From positions 47,967 through 111,966 of the IMG/VR virus record IMGVR_UViG_3300021963_000051: a DNA stretch of 64,000 bases. The stretch is one strand, 5' to 3'. The DNA is from a virus. This document shows, piece after piece, positions 50,717 to 57,942 of this stretch (position 1 is the stretch's first letter; each line of letters opens with the position of its first letter). A program made the translations under genes and the position numbers. Under the pieces are notes generated by a model. The model saw only the letters and a program-made list of their open reading frames with translations. It did no database searches and was not told the DNA's origin.

Positions 50717-51446
50717 TTGCGTAGATGAATATTTCATCGGACATTGTGAAAGATTAAGTCCTGAAGCTCCTGTACCTGTTCTAAAGGTTAACAACAAATA
50801 TTCAACCAAAGGTATGGCAGCTAATGTTAAAACTAACCTTACATCGTTAAATCAAATTGTTGATTTTATAACCAACGACAACATTATTAAAAAAACTCGA
50901 TTTATTGATAAAAAATCCGGGCAACACCTGTTAAGAGTTGATGACGAAACAAAAACCAAGCCGTGGAATGGTCATTATTTGTATAGGACAATTCAAGCAT
51001 ACGATGCTGTGGTAATATCTGATTACAACAAGGGTTTCCTAAATTATGAACACATAGAAAAAATTATAAAAGATTTTTCTATACCAATTTTTATAGATAC
51101 TAAAAAAACTGATATTGCTAGATTTGAAGGTGCATGGATAAAAATCAATTTCAAAGAATATAATGATTTAATATCTACACCAGCAGATAATAAGGGACTA
51201 ATTGTAACCAATGGTGAAAATGGAGCAATGTACAACCTGAAACATTATCCAGCCAAACGAGTAGAAGTTAGTGATGTTTGTGGTGCAGGAGATACTTTTT
51301 TAGCATCATTAGCATATGCCTATTTACAATTCGGATGTATAGATAAAGCCATAGAATTTGCCATTTGTGCCAGCAGTCTTAGCGTCCAACATAGAGGAAA
51401 TTATGCTCCTAAGTTGGCAGAAATAACCACTAAGTTTTTTTGTTAA
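50655..51446 (+). CDS. PfkB-family heptose kinase-like (HldE N-terminal domain)
   Basis: A 263-residue ribokinase-fold enzyme. KILLIGDSCVDEYFIG (residues 14-29) and SPEAPVPVLKV (35-45) are characteristic of the HldE/RfaE kinase domain, KGMAANVK is the substrate-binding turn, and DVCGAGDTFLASLA (207-220) is the PfkB signature with Asp213 as probable base. It is slightly shorter than the bacterial domain (about 310). Together with the upstream transferase it would convert heptose-7-phosphate to ADP-heptose if a phosphatase such as GmhB is supplied by the host. Long overlap with the upstream gene suggests coupled translation. Confidence 0.8.
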   Translation: MTDLKNTLVPKRFKILLIGDSCVDEYFIGHCERLSPEAPVPVLKVNNKYSTKGMAANVKTNLTSLNQIVDFITNDNIIKKTRFIDKKSGQHLLRVDDETKTKPWNGHYLYRTIQAYDAVVISDYNKGFLNYEHIEKIIKDFSIPIFIDTKKTDIARFEGAWIKINFKEYNDLISTPADNKGLIVTNGENGAMYNLKHYPAKRVEVSDVCGAGDTFLASLAYAYLQFGCIDKAIEFAICASSLSVQHRGNYAPKLAEITTKFFC

Positions 51447-51449
51447 ATA

Positions 51450-51478
51450 TTGATTTAGATCAAAAAATAACCTATAAT
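51450..51478 (+). promoter_or_regulatory. Sigma70-type promoter with consensus -10, 6 nt before start codon
   Basis: TTGATT (51450-51455), 17 bp, TATAAT (51473-51478), then six nucleotides and the ATG at 51485. It lies just after the kinase stop and defines a separate unit for the mini-DnaE gene. Confidence 0.72.
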
Positions 51479-51484
51479 ATTAGC

Positions 51485-52066
51485 ATGCCAGATATAGACA
51501 TTGATTTCGCAGATAGAACAAAAATATTGAATATAATTAAGCATGTTCCAGCAACTATGAATAATTTAGATGAAAAACAACGTAAACATAATACAGGCGT
51601 TTATTGTCATCAAGTTACTGTAAATCCAATATCCAAATCGTGTTCATTGGGGTTTAAAGAAGCAGAAGAAGTTGGTTTTTTTAAATTAGATTTTCTTAAT
51701 GTTGGTATGTATAAAGATATAAAAGATGAAGATCATCTTGTTGAACTTATGAACAAGGAGCCATTATGGGATTTACTGGAACAGGACGATTTCGTCAACT
51801 TGCTATTTCACGTCAACGGTCATGGTTCGATCTTAAGAGAAATGAAACCAAAGACCATACCCCAACTAGCGGCAGTTTTGGCCGTGATACGCCCCGCGAA
51901 ACGTTATCTGATTGGGAAAGATTGGACTACAGTGATGAACGAAGTATGGACCAAACCTGAAAATAATCAATATTATTTTAAAAAATCACATGCAGTTGCC
52001 TATGCTACTGCTATTGTTGTTCAAATGAATCTAATCTGTGATAATATCAGTTATGACTACTCCTAG
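51485..52066 (+). CDS. Miniature DnaE-like protein (bacterial replicase alpha-subunit palm/fingers remnant), 193 aa
   Basis: ATG at 51485 is chosen over an upstream TTG because a sigma70 -10 box ends 6 nt before it. The protein starts directly with MPDIDIDF, the catalytic palm motif of C-family polymerases (Asp3 and Asp5 match the first two catalytic aspartates). It continues with HNTGVYCHQVTVNP (like the KHAGGVVIAP segment), AEEVGFFKLDFLNVG (Asp69 matches the third aspartate), MKPKTIPQLAAVLAVIRPAKR (like the ALVALFRPGP segment) and FKKSHAVAYA (fingers motif, residues 165-174). PHP, thumb, tau- and clamp-binding parts of the roughly 1160-residue bacterial enzyme are absent. Whether it polymerises DNA is unknown. 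Confidence 0.75.
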   Translation: MPDIDIDFADRTKILNIIKHVPATMNNLDEKQRKHNTGVYCHQVTVNPISKSCSLGFKEAEEVGFFKLDFLNVGMYKDIKDEDHLVELMNKEPLWDLLEQDDFVNLLFHVNGHGSILREMKPKTIPQLAAVLAVIRPAKRYLIGKDWTTVMNEVWTKPENNQYYFKKSHAVAYATAIVVQMNLICDNISYDYS

Positions 52067-52424
52067 GTGTCCTAACCAACTGTATTGACTTACGCTTTAC
52101 TCTTTTTTCAGTTATATCACCTAGATTTACCATAGGACCAAACAGCAATTCTATGTCCTTGTAGTTAAATGTTTTTATAAATGGTCTATAGGCAATTGTT
52201 TCTTGTTTTAGGAAAATATTAATGGGTATTCTACGATTACTTTCCCACCACCAGACTTCACCTAATTCTAAAAATTTTTTCCTTAAAGCTTCATCAACAA
52301 TCATGCCTAAATCATAGATGCTTAAAACGCTGGCATCACAATTAAGAATGATACCTACATATTCTTTATCATTAGATTTTATACAACTTAAAAATGGAAA
52401 ATTGGTCTGAAACTGTTCTTTCAT
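52047..52424 (-). CDS. Hypothetical protein, 125 aa
   Basis: An isolated minus-strand gene that converges with mini-DnaE (20-bp overlap) and diverges from the structural gene at 52446. The segment LELGEVWWWESNRRIPINIFL is distinctive, with three consecutive tryptophans, and resembles small cyanophage proteins of unknown function. It is alpha/beta with no catalytic signature that I can recognise. No promoter is clear. Confidence 0.55.
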   Translation of the reverse strand: MKEQFQTNFPFLSCIKSNDKEYVGIILNCDASVLSIYDLGMIVDEALRKKFLELGEVWWWESNRRIPINIFLKQETIAYRPFIKTFNYKDIELLFGPMVNLGDITEKRVKRKSIQLVRTPRSSHN

Positions 52425-52432
52425 CAGTGATC

Positions 52433-52440
52433 AATAAATA
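52433..52440 (+). promoter_or_regulatory. T4-type late promoter box, 5 nt before start
   Basis: AATAAATA is followed by TTACT and the ATG at 52446. Confidence 0.6.
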
Positions 52441-52445
52441 TTACT

Positions 52446-53282
52446 ATGCAAACATTACCGATCTATTTATACCAAAACATCTTTGATGTAATTTTAGATT
52501 TGGACTTAACTGTGCTTGGAGTGAATCGAGTTATGTACCAACGTGACCTTAATATTCAAAAAGGCCTAAAAAATCAGGTCAAAATTCAGTTTAAGAATAG
52601 TGATCAAAAGAAGATCAGAGTCTATTCAACTCAAACCTATATTTTCAGCATGTTTGATTCAACCAATCAACGCATGGTTATTGAAAAACCTTTGGAAATT
52701 TTAGATATCGCTACTACATCTACTAAAGGACTAGCCCAATTAACCCTACTAGAAAGTGACACTATAGATTTACCTAAAAGCGATTATAAATTCACAATAA
52801 AATGTTTGAACAGCGACGGTAGCTATAGTCCAGCATATTCTAATACTTATTATGGAGTTAATGGTACACTACATTTGCTAGAAGATTCGTTTCCGGTGGC
52901 AAGACAATCAACAGTGGTAGCTAGTTTTTCACAATTTTACAATGCCTCTTCTCAACTCTATGAGTTCAAAAGTGGCAATATCTATGCAGAACCTGAATAC
53001 AATGGAAACTCTGCCTTACATACATTGGCATTTTATTTGACTGCCTTTAGAGGCACAGTACAGGTGTTAGGTACATTAGAAAATACGCCCGGATCTGGTG
53101 ATTTCTATAATATTATCTATACAAAAACATACACCCAATTTTCCGGTATTGACTATGCCAATATCAACGGTGTATATACCTACCTTAAAGTTATCTACAT
53201 TCCTGCCAAAGGTCCAACAGATATAGATAACCTCAACACAGCCTATTCCGGAACATTTGACAAACTTTTATATAGAAGCTAA
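52446..53282 (+). CDS. Putative virion structural protein, 278 aa
   Basis: A beta-rich protein starting MQTLPIYLYQNIFDVILDLDL. The block VNRVMYQRDLNIQKGLKNQVKIQFKNSDQKK occurs in structural proteins of marine T4-like phages, and the overall strand-loop pattern resembles baseplate upper proteins. A late box 5 nt before the ATG fits late expression despite its place between replication genes. C-terminal half has repeated aromatic strands (YLTAFRGTVQVLGTLEN, YLKVIYIPAKGPTDIDNL). Virion localisation is inferred. Confidence 0.55.
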   Translation: MQTLPIYLYQNIFDVILDLDLTVLGVNRVMYQRDLNIQKGLKNQVKIQFKNSDQKKIRVYSTQTYIFSMFDSTNQRMVIEKPLEILDIATTSTKGLAQLTLLESDTIDLPKSDYKFTIKCLNSDGSYSPAYSNTYYGVNGTLHLLEDSFPVARQSTVVASFSQFYNASSQLYEFKSGNIYAEPEYNGNSALHTLAFYLTAFRGTVQVLGTLENTPGSGDFYNIIYTKTYTQFSGIDYANINGVYTYLKVIYIPAKGPTDIDNLNTAYSGTFDKLLYRS

Positions 53283-53291
53283 ACTAGTAGA

Positions 53292-54320
53292 ATGAACGAA
53301 ATTCAATCTACACTAAACTTACATCTCCCACCAAACAAAAAAACAACCCCATCAGGGTGGATTTCTTTTAACGCTGTATGTTGTCATCACAACGGCGAAT
53401 CAAGAGATACACGTAACAGAGGTGGTATCCTTATCACATCAGATGGATTTCAATATCATTGTTTCAATTGTAACTTCAAGGCAGGTTGGACTGAAGGTAA
53501 ATTACTCAGTAGTAATACAAAAAAATTATTTTCATGGTTGGGTGTTAATGATTCTGAAATAAACAGATTATCCTTATATTCCTTAAGAATGAAAGATAGT
53601 GCCGCTGTAACAGAAAAGAAAATTAATCTAGATCTAGAAGAAAGGTCTTTACCAGAAGGTTCAGTAGATATCCAAAAGTATTGGGCAGATCCAGATGAAC
53701 CTTTACAGGTTAAGATTAGACATGCTATGAAAATAGTAGTTGATAGAAGATTATCAATGGTCCATTATCAATGGCACTATAGTCCTAATCCAGGATTTGA
53801 GGATAGACTTATAATACCATTTTATCAAAATAGAAAAATTGTTGGTTGGACTGCTAGAAAAATCACTGATGGCAAACCTAAATATATTACAGATAGCCAA
53901 CCTGGTTATGTTTTTAACATGGACAGACAGATAGCAGGTAAAAAATTTGTCATCGTCACTGAAGGACCTTTTGATGCCATTGCTGTAGATGGCGTCGCTA
54001 TATTAGGTAATGAGCCAAATGAAACTCAAATACATAGAATAAATTCTCTGGGAAAGGAAGTAATAGTAGTACCGGATAGAGACATACCTGGACTGAAATT
54101 AATAGATCACGCAATTGAACAAGGTTGGTCTGTGAGTTGCCCACCGTGGAGAGAAAATATCAAAGATGTATCAGATGCTCACGCAGAATATGAAGAACTA
54201 TACACACTGTATAGTATCTTACACTATAGAGAATCTAATAAATTAAAATTAGAGCTACTGAAAAAACAACAAAGAAGAATCATCGAAAGTATAGAACAAA
54301 TCAAAAAAGGCACAGTATGA
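53292..54320 (+). CDS. 61: DNA primase gp61
   Basis: The 342-residue primase makes RNA primers for the lagging strand with helicase gp41. Zinc-binding residues Cys30/Cys31, His33 and Cys57/Cys60 appear in AVCCHHNGES and YHCFNCNF. The RNA-polymerase core has LIIPFYQNRKIVGWTARK and TOPRIM-like KFVIVTEGPFDAIAVDG and VVPDRDIPG (Glu and Asp-x-Asp metal ligands). Length matches T4 gp61 (342). It is overlapped by the gp41 start (ATGA), the usual coupled primase-helicase pair in reverse order to T4 (41 then 61). Confidence 0.92.
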   Translation: MNEIQSTLNLHLPPNKKTTPSGWISFNAVCCHHNGESRDTRNRGGILITSDGFQYHCFNCNFKAGWTEGKLLSSNTKKLFSWLGVNDSEINRLSLYSLRMKDSAAVTEKKINLDLEERSLPEGSVDIQKYWADPDEPLQVKIRHAMKIVVDRRLSMVHYQWHYSPNPGFEDRLIIPFYQNRKIVGWTARKITDGKPKYITDSQPGYVFNMDRQIAGKKFVIVTEGPFDAIAVDGVAILGNEPNETQIHRINSLGKEVIVVPDRDIPGLKLIDHAIEQGWSVSCPPWRENIKDVSDAHAEYEELYTLYSILHYRESNKLKLELLKKQQRRIIESIEQIKKGTV

Positions 54321-55729
54321 AGGCACCCAATTATAACCTCGATGTACAGAAATTATACTTAGAAATGTTTTTGTCTGATGCGGAATCATTTATAAGATGT
54401 CAAAATATTTTTGATCCAGAAAATTTTGATCAACGACTTCGTCCTGTGGCTCTGTTTATAAACAATTATGTAGATCAATATAAGATCATGCCAGAGGCTA
54501 GGCAGGTCAATGCTGTCTGTAATTCTTCTCTAGAACAAATCACTGTCCCTAAAGAAAATTATGATTGGTTATTAGAGGAGTTTGAAAGATTCAGCAGACA
54601 TAAAGCCATGGAAAGAGCTATTCTTCAATCCGCTGATTTATTAGAAAAAGGCGAATACAATCCTGTAGAAAAACTTATCAAGGATGCACTTCAAATAAGC
54701 CTAAACAAAGATATGGGCACTGACTATTTTGAAGATCCTAGAGCAAGATTAGAGTTACTGAAAAATTCAAATGGTCAAATTTCAACAGGTTGGCCTTCAG
54801 TAGACAAAAAACTCTATGGTGGATTCAATCGAGGAGAACTTAATATTTTTGCCGCAGGCTCTGGTGGAGGCAAGAGTTTATTTCTTGCTAACTTAGGTGT
54901 AAATTGGGCCATGGCAGGACTAAATGTAATTTATCTAACATTTGAACTTAGTGAAACACTGGTGTCAATGAGACTGGATAGTATGGTCACTGGAATTGCC
55001 ACTAGAGAGATTTTTAAGAATATCGATGACGTAGAACTTAAGGTAAAAATGGCTGGTAAACGTGCCGGAAACATACAGATTAAGTATATGCCATCGGGGA
55101 AAAATTGTAATGATATTCGTGCCTATTTAAAGGAATATCAGGTCAAAAAAGGTCAAAAACCGGACGTATTGTTGATAGATTACCTAGATTTGATGATGCC
55201 CTTATCAGTGAAGGTATCGCCCAGTGATTTGTTTGTAAAGGACAAATATGTATCTGAAGAGATTAGAAATTTAGCTATGGAAACACAGTGTATCACGGTT
55301 ACAGCTAGTCAATTGAACAGAGCGGCAGTAGAAGAAATTGAATTCGATCATAGTCATATTTCAGGTGGTCTAAGCAAAATACAGACAGCAGATAATGTTA
55401 TAGGTATTTTTACATCACGTGCTATGAAAGAACGTGGAAGATATCAAATTCAGTTTATGAAAACACGTTCTAGCAGCGGCGTAGGACAGAAGGTCGATCT
55501 TGAATTTAACATAGATACTTTAAGAATAAATGACCTCGGAGAAGATGAACCAGTAGCTCAGACTCAGTCGAATACAGTATATAGCAACATAAAGAGAACC
55601 AGCAGTGTTTCAAATAACGACCAACTGGATCCGACTAAAGGTATACCTACCCCGAAAGTAAAACCTATTATAAAATCAGGTGCGGAAATCAGAAATATTC
55701 TAGCTGAGATCAATCCTGAAAAGGATTAG
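54317..55729 (+). CDS. 41: Replicative DNA helicase gp41
   Basis: A 470-residue DnaB-type (superfamily 4) helicase. Walker A is AAGSGGGKSLF (residues 179-189), Walker B is VLLIDYLDLM near residue 280, and the H3 region TASQLNRAAVEEIEF with ISGGLSKIQTADNVIGI follows; arginine-finger region KTRSSSGVGQKVDLEF is at the end. It encircles the lagging strand, unwinds the fork and recruits primase. C-terminal 60 residues are flexible and rich in Ser/Thr/Pro, typical of the tail that contacts partners. It ends 4 bp into the convergent YqgE-like gene. Confidence 0.94.
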   Translation: MKAPNYNLDVQKLYLEMFLSDAESFIRCQNIFDPENFDQRLRPVALFINNYVDQYKIMPEARQVNAVCNSSLEQITVPKENYDWLLEEFERFSRHKAMERAILQSADLLEKGEYNPVEKLIKDALQISLNKDMGTDYFEDPRARLELLKNSNGQISTGWPSVDKKLYGGFNRGELNIFAAGSGGGKSLFLANLGVNWAMAGLNVIYLTFELSETLVSMRLDSMVTGIATREIFKNIDDVELKVKMAGKRAGNIQIKYMPSGKNCNDIRAYLKEYQVKKGQKPDVLLIDYLDLMMPLSVKVSPSDLFVKDKYVSEEIRNLAMETQCITVTASQLNRAAVEEIEFDHSHISGGLSKIQTADNVIGIFTSRAMKERGRYQIQFMKTRSSSGVGQKVDLEFNIDTLRINDLGEDEPVAQTQSNTVYSNIKRTSSVSNNDQLDPTKGIPTPKVKPIIKSGAEIRNILAEINPEKD

Positions 55730-56292
55730 AACCAAGTTTCTATTTGTTGTTTGGCGCTTTCTTCAATGACATGATGCCATTGGTCATAACCATTTACTGA
55801 AAAAATAGATTCAATATTGCCTTCTATCATACTCCAACTTAGAGTAATGTCATTCCACGGATGTATCATGTCTACTTCACCTTCTAAGTGACCAGGTAAC
55901 CATCTAGAGTATCCTGCTATGGCTCTAAACTGTAGAGGCCCTTTCTTTTCTGACAGCGCGGCCAATACACTGATGTCACTGCTGATACCAAAATTTTCAC
56001 CTAGTTTCTGTGTAGTAGCTGAACTCCAGTCCAAAGTATGTACAACAATTATCCTATTGGTATGTTCTGGACCACCAAAGTAAACTGGCTCATCTTTGTC
56101 TAAGTGTAGGCCCAAACCATGCATGACAGATCCCAAAGTTGTGGAATTTTCCAAGGGTTTGTTAATTTGTAGACCTATACATCCAGAATGGTCATGATCT
56201 ATCACTAAAACTACGCCTTTTTTCAGCACATTGTCATGTCTTTTAGGATGTGCTGCTATGAGATAACCTTTATAATTTTCTATGTCTTCCAT
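55726..56292 (-). CDS. YqgE/AlgH (UPF0301) family protein
   Basis: The 188-residue protein shows the family pattern from end to end: YKGYLIAAHP at the start, KKGVVLVIDHDHSGCIGLQINKPLE, DEPVYFGGPEHTNRIIVVHT, SVLAALSEKKGPLQFRAIAGYSRWLPGHLEGE and a final Trp. Bacterial YqgE (about 187 residues) folds as a small alpha/beta protein of unclear activity and has been linked to alginate regulation and cell-envelope genes. The start at 56292 is preferred because a late box ends 5 nt upstream. Bacterial-type protein inside a phage core region; it was probably acquired from a host. Confidence 0.82.
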   Translation of the reverse strand: MEDIENYKGYLIAAHPKRHDNVLKKGVVLVIDHDHSGCIGLQINKPLENSTTLGSVMHGLGLHLDKDEPVYFGGPEHTNRIIVVHTLDWSSATTQKLGENFGISSDISVLAALSEKKGPLQFRAIAGYSRWLPGHLEGEVDMIHPWNDITLSWSMIEGNIESIFSVNGYDQWHHVIEESAKQQIETWF

Positions 56293-56297
56293 ATAGA

Positions 56298-56305
56298 TAT
56301 TTAAT
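56298..56305 (-). promoter_or_regulatory. T4-type late promoter box, 5 nt before start
   Basis: On the minus strand ATTAAATA, then TCTAT and the ATG of the YqgE-like gene. It is back to back with the box for the divergent gene. Confidence 0.5.
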
Positions 56306-56307
56306 AA

Positions 56308-56315
56308 AATAAATA
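56308..56315 (+). promoter_or_regulatory. T4-type late promoter box, 6 nt before start
   Basis: AATAAATA, then TCAATT and the ATG at 56322. It forms a divergent pair with the YqgE box. Confidence 0.55.
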
Positions 56316-56321
56316 TCAATT

Positions 56322-57020
56322 ATGAAGATTATAGAATTTTTACAACCTGGCTTTGATCAACACAGTACACTGAATCCATTGTTATGGCAGGATGAAAAAT
56401 CTCTTCACCCGCAAATAAAGAACAAACTTTTAAAAATTGCTCAACATTTTAAAAAATATGTTGATATTGATTTTCCAATTTTAGATATAGTTGTCACAGG
56501 TGGACAAACAGGAAAATTCTATACAGAACACAGTGATATAGATCTACATATAATCACTGATTATGATAGAATACAATGCGATCAAGAAGCTAGTGAATTA
56601 TTTGATACTAAAAGAAAACTCTATCAGAAAGAATATGATATAAAGATAAAAGGTATTCCTGTAGAATTGTATGTAGAGGATAAAAATAAACCTGCAGTAG
56701 GTGGCGCTATTAGTCTATTGAAGAACAAGTGGATTAAACAATCAACTGAGCCTACAAAACAAATAGATAGTGATCGAATAATTAAAATTAGTGAAAAATT
56801 TAGCGATATAATTAATAGATCATTGGCATCAGATAACATAGATACACTAAAAAATCTAAAAGATCAAATTTGGCAATTTAGACAAACAGGTTTGGCCAAA
56901 GAGGGTGAATTTGGAACATCTAATTTAGTTTTTAAAACTCTACGAAATAGTGGGTTGCTAAAACAATTATTATCTAAAATTAAAGATTTGGAAAATAAAG
57001 ATCTAAGTATTGATCAATAA
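56322..57020 (+). CDS. Nucleotidyltransferase-fold protein (MNT/Pol-beta type), 232 aa
   Basis: Residues 59-79 hold the hG(G/S)-x-DhD signature: TGGQTGKFYTEHSDIDLHII with Asp72 and Asp74 as metal ligands, in a Pol-beta nucleotidyltransferase fold. A third acidic residue is likely in GIPVELYVED (Glu/Asp near 108-113). Such proteins can transfer NMPs to proteins, tRNA or small molecules; several phage and toxin-antitoxin systems use them. Here the target is unknown. C-terminal half is helical. The gene is divergent from YqgE and closed by a strong terminator. Confidence 0.65.
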   Translation: MKIIEFLQPGFDQHSTLNPLLWQDEKSLHPQIKNKLLKIAQHFKKYVDIDFPILDIVVTGGQTGKFYTEHSDIDLHIITDYDRIQCDQEASELFDTKRKLYQKEYDIKIKGIPVELYVEDKNKPAVGGAISLLKNKWIKQSTEPTKQIDSDRIIKISEKFSDIINRSLASDNIDTLKNLKDQIWQFRQTGLAKEGEFGTSNLVFKTLRNSGLLKQLLSKIKDLENKDLSIDQ

Positions 57021-57050
57021 AAAAGCTCACCTTTCAGTGAGCTTTTTTTA
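57021..57050. terminator. Terminator shared by both strands
   Basis: AAAAGCTCAC, a 6-nt loop, GTGAGCTTTT and a further T run. On the minus strand the hairpin also bears the stop codon of an orphan frame. Confidence 0.88.
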
Positions 57051-57297
57051 TTTGAAATAATGCTAACTGCCTCGCTAAAAACAATTTCCACTTTATATTA
57101 TTAGATAAGCCAATATGATTATCTTTAGTTTCAACAACACGTAACCTATTTAGGTTTCTTGCTATTGAATCATCAAAAACAACTATCTCGCTGTCGTCTA
57201 ATTCTGCCTTAAGTTGAAGAAATCGTAGATCCGATCGGCGTGCTAGTATTACTTCTTTGCTGGATCGGCTTTCTTTTCTTCTTTCTTTGCTTCTGCC
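57034..57297 (-). pseudogene. Open frame without start codon, 87 codons (gene remnant)
   Basis: Downstream of and overlapping the tiny secreted-protein gene (57249-57392) in another frame, 87 codons are open on the minus strand with no ATG, GTG or TTG near the beginning. From KEVILARRSDLRFLQLKAELDDSEI to NNIKWKLFLARQLALFQIKKAH the sequence looks like a real folded protein rather than random frame. It ends in the shared terminator. I read it as the 3' remainder of a gene whose 5' part was replaced by the secreted-protein gene; a -1 frameshift fusion is a less likely alternative. Confidence 0.4.
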
Positions 57298-57392
57298 TTA
57301 GGAGCCTCTTTCTTTTCTTCTTTCTTAGCATCAGCAGCAAAAGCAGAACTAATACCAAAAGCAGCAACTAACATAGCGATAACTGATTTCAT
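57249..57392 (-). CDS. Tiny secreted/periplasmic Lys-Glu-Ala-rich protein, 47 aa
   Basis: This gene is too short for usual ORF cut-offs. It has an AAGGAAA ribosome binding site, an ATG and a textbook Sec signal peptide: MKSVIAMLVAAFGISSAFA, with cleavage expected before ADAKK. The mature part of about 28 residues consists of Lys, Glu, Ala, Pro and Asp only (KKEEKKEAPKAEAKKEEKK). Similar short secreted, Lys/Ala-rich proteins are common in betaproteobacteria. Its Shine-Dalgarno lead (AAGGAAATTAAA) is almost identical to that of the porin gene, suggesting a shared origin. Function is unknown; it would be exported to the periplasm. Confidence 0.7.
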   Translation of the reverse strand: MKSVIAMLVAAFGISSAFAADAKKEEKKEAPKAEAKKEEKKADPAKK

Positions 57393-57481
57393 TTTAATTT
57401 CCTTTTTGAAATGTCACAAGTTTGTCTTGTGTATATATAAAAACGCCTTAAATACATAAAACGTTGACATATTATACTACA

Positions 57482-57901
57482 ATGGAAAAAATAAAAAAAT
57501 ATCTTTGGATGACCGCAGGATTTATCTTTTTAGGAATTGCTTATATAGGAGTCGTTACACCGGGAATACCTTGGAGTACACCTAGTCTAATTGCGGCCTA
57601 TTGCTTTGCCAAAAGCAGCGAAAGATGGCACAATTATGTAATGAATCATAGATTGTTCGGCCCGTTTATTCGTAATTGGCAAGATGGCCGTGTATTCCCA
57701 ACCTACGCCAAATGGGCCATGTTTATTTGTATGGACATATCACTTTTGATAATTTGGTTTACAACTTACAATGTGAAATTAACTGTAGGTGTTGGCCTGT
57801 TTATGGCATTTTGGATGATCTGGGCTACTCGTTATCCCGGAAGCAAAGAAGAAGCAGATCGAAGACGTGAAGCAGGTGAAAAACTAGGTTGGATCAAATA
57901 A
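57482..57901 (+). CDS. DUF454 (YbaN-type) inner-membrane protein, 139 aa
   Basis: The ATG at 57482 begins MEKIKKYLWMTAGF. The protein matches the YbaN/DUF454 pattern: first membrane helix (FIFLGIAYIGVVTPGIPW), then SLIAAYCFAKSSERWHNYVMNHRLFGPFIRNWQDGR (the conserved CFAxSS-x-R-x-H and FG-x-x-x-R-x-W segment), then two more hydrophobic stretches and a charged tail. Bacterial homologues are small inner-membrane proteins of unknown role. It is bounded by a terminator 3'. Its TATACT at 57473 lies too close to the start for a normal sigma70 promoter, so its promoter is unclear. Confidence 0.8.
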   Translation: MEKIKKYLWMTAGFIFLGIAYIGVVTPGIPWSTPSLIAAYCFAKSSERWHNYVMNHRLFGPFIRNWQDGRVFPTYAKWAMFICMDISLLIIWFTTYNVKLTVGVGLFMAFWMIWATRYPGSKEEADRRREAGEKLGWIK

Positions 57902-57930
57902 AAAACGCCCCGAAGGGCGTTTTTATTTTT
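57901..57930. terminator. Bidirectional terminator between DUF454 and porin genes
   Basis: AAAAACGCCC, CGAA loop, GGGCGTTTTT, flanked by A and T runs, between two convergent genes. Confidence 0.9.
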
Positions 57931-57942
57931 CTAATTTATTGA

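Noticed and set aside
51766-51960. 64-codon plus-strand frame overlapping mini-DnaE
   Set aside because: No RBS and no conserved features, and it lies inside a gene with clear DnaE motifs.
57464-57492. TTGACA at 57464 as -35 of a DUF454 promoter
   Set aside because: No -10 like sequence occurs at 16-18 bp; TATACT at 57473 is only 3 bp beyond the hexamer and too near the ATG.
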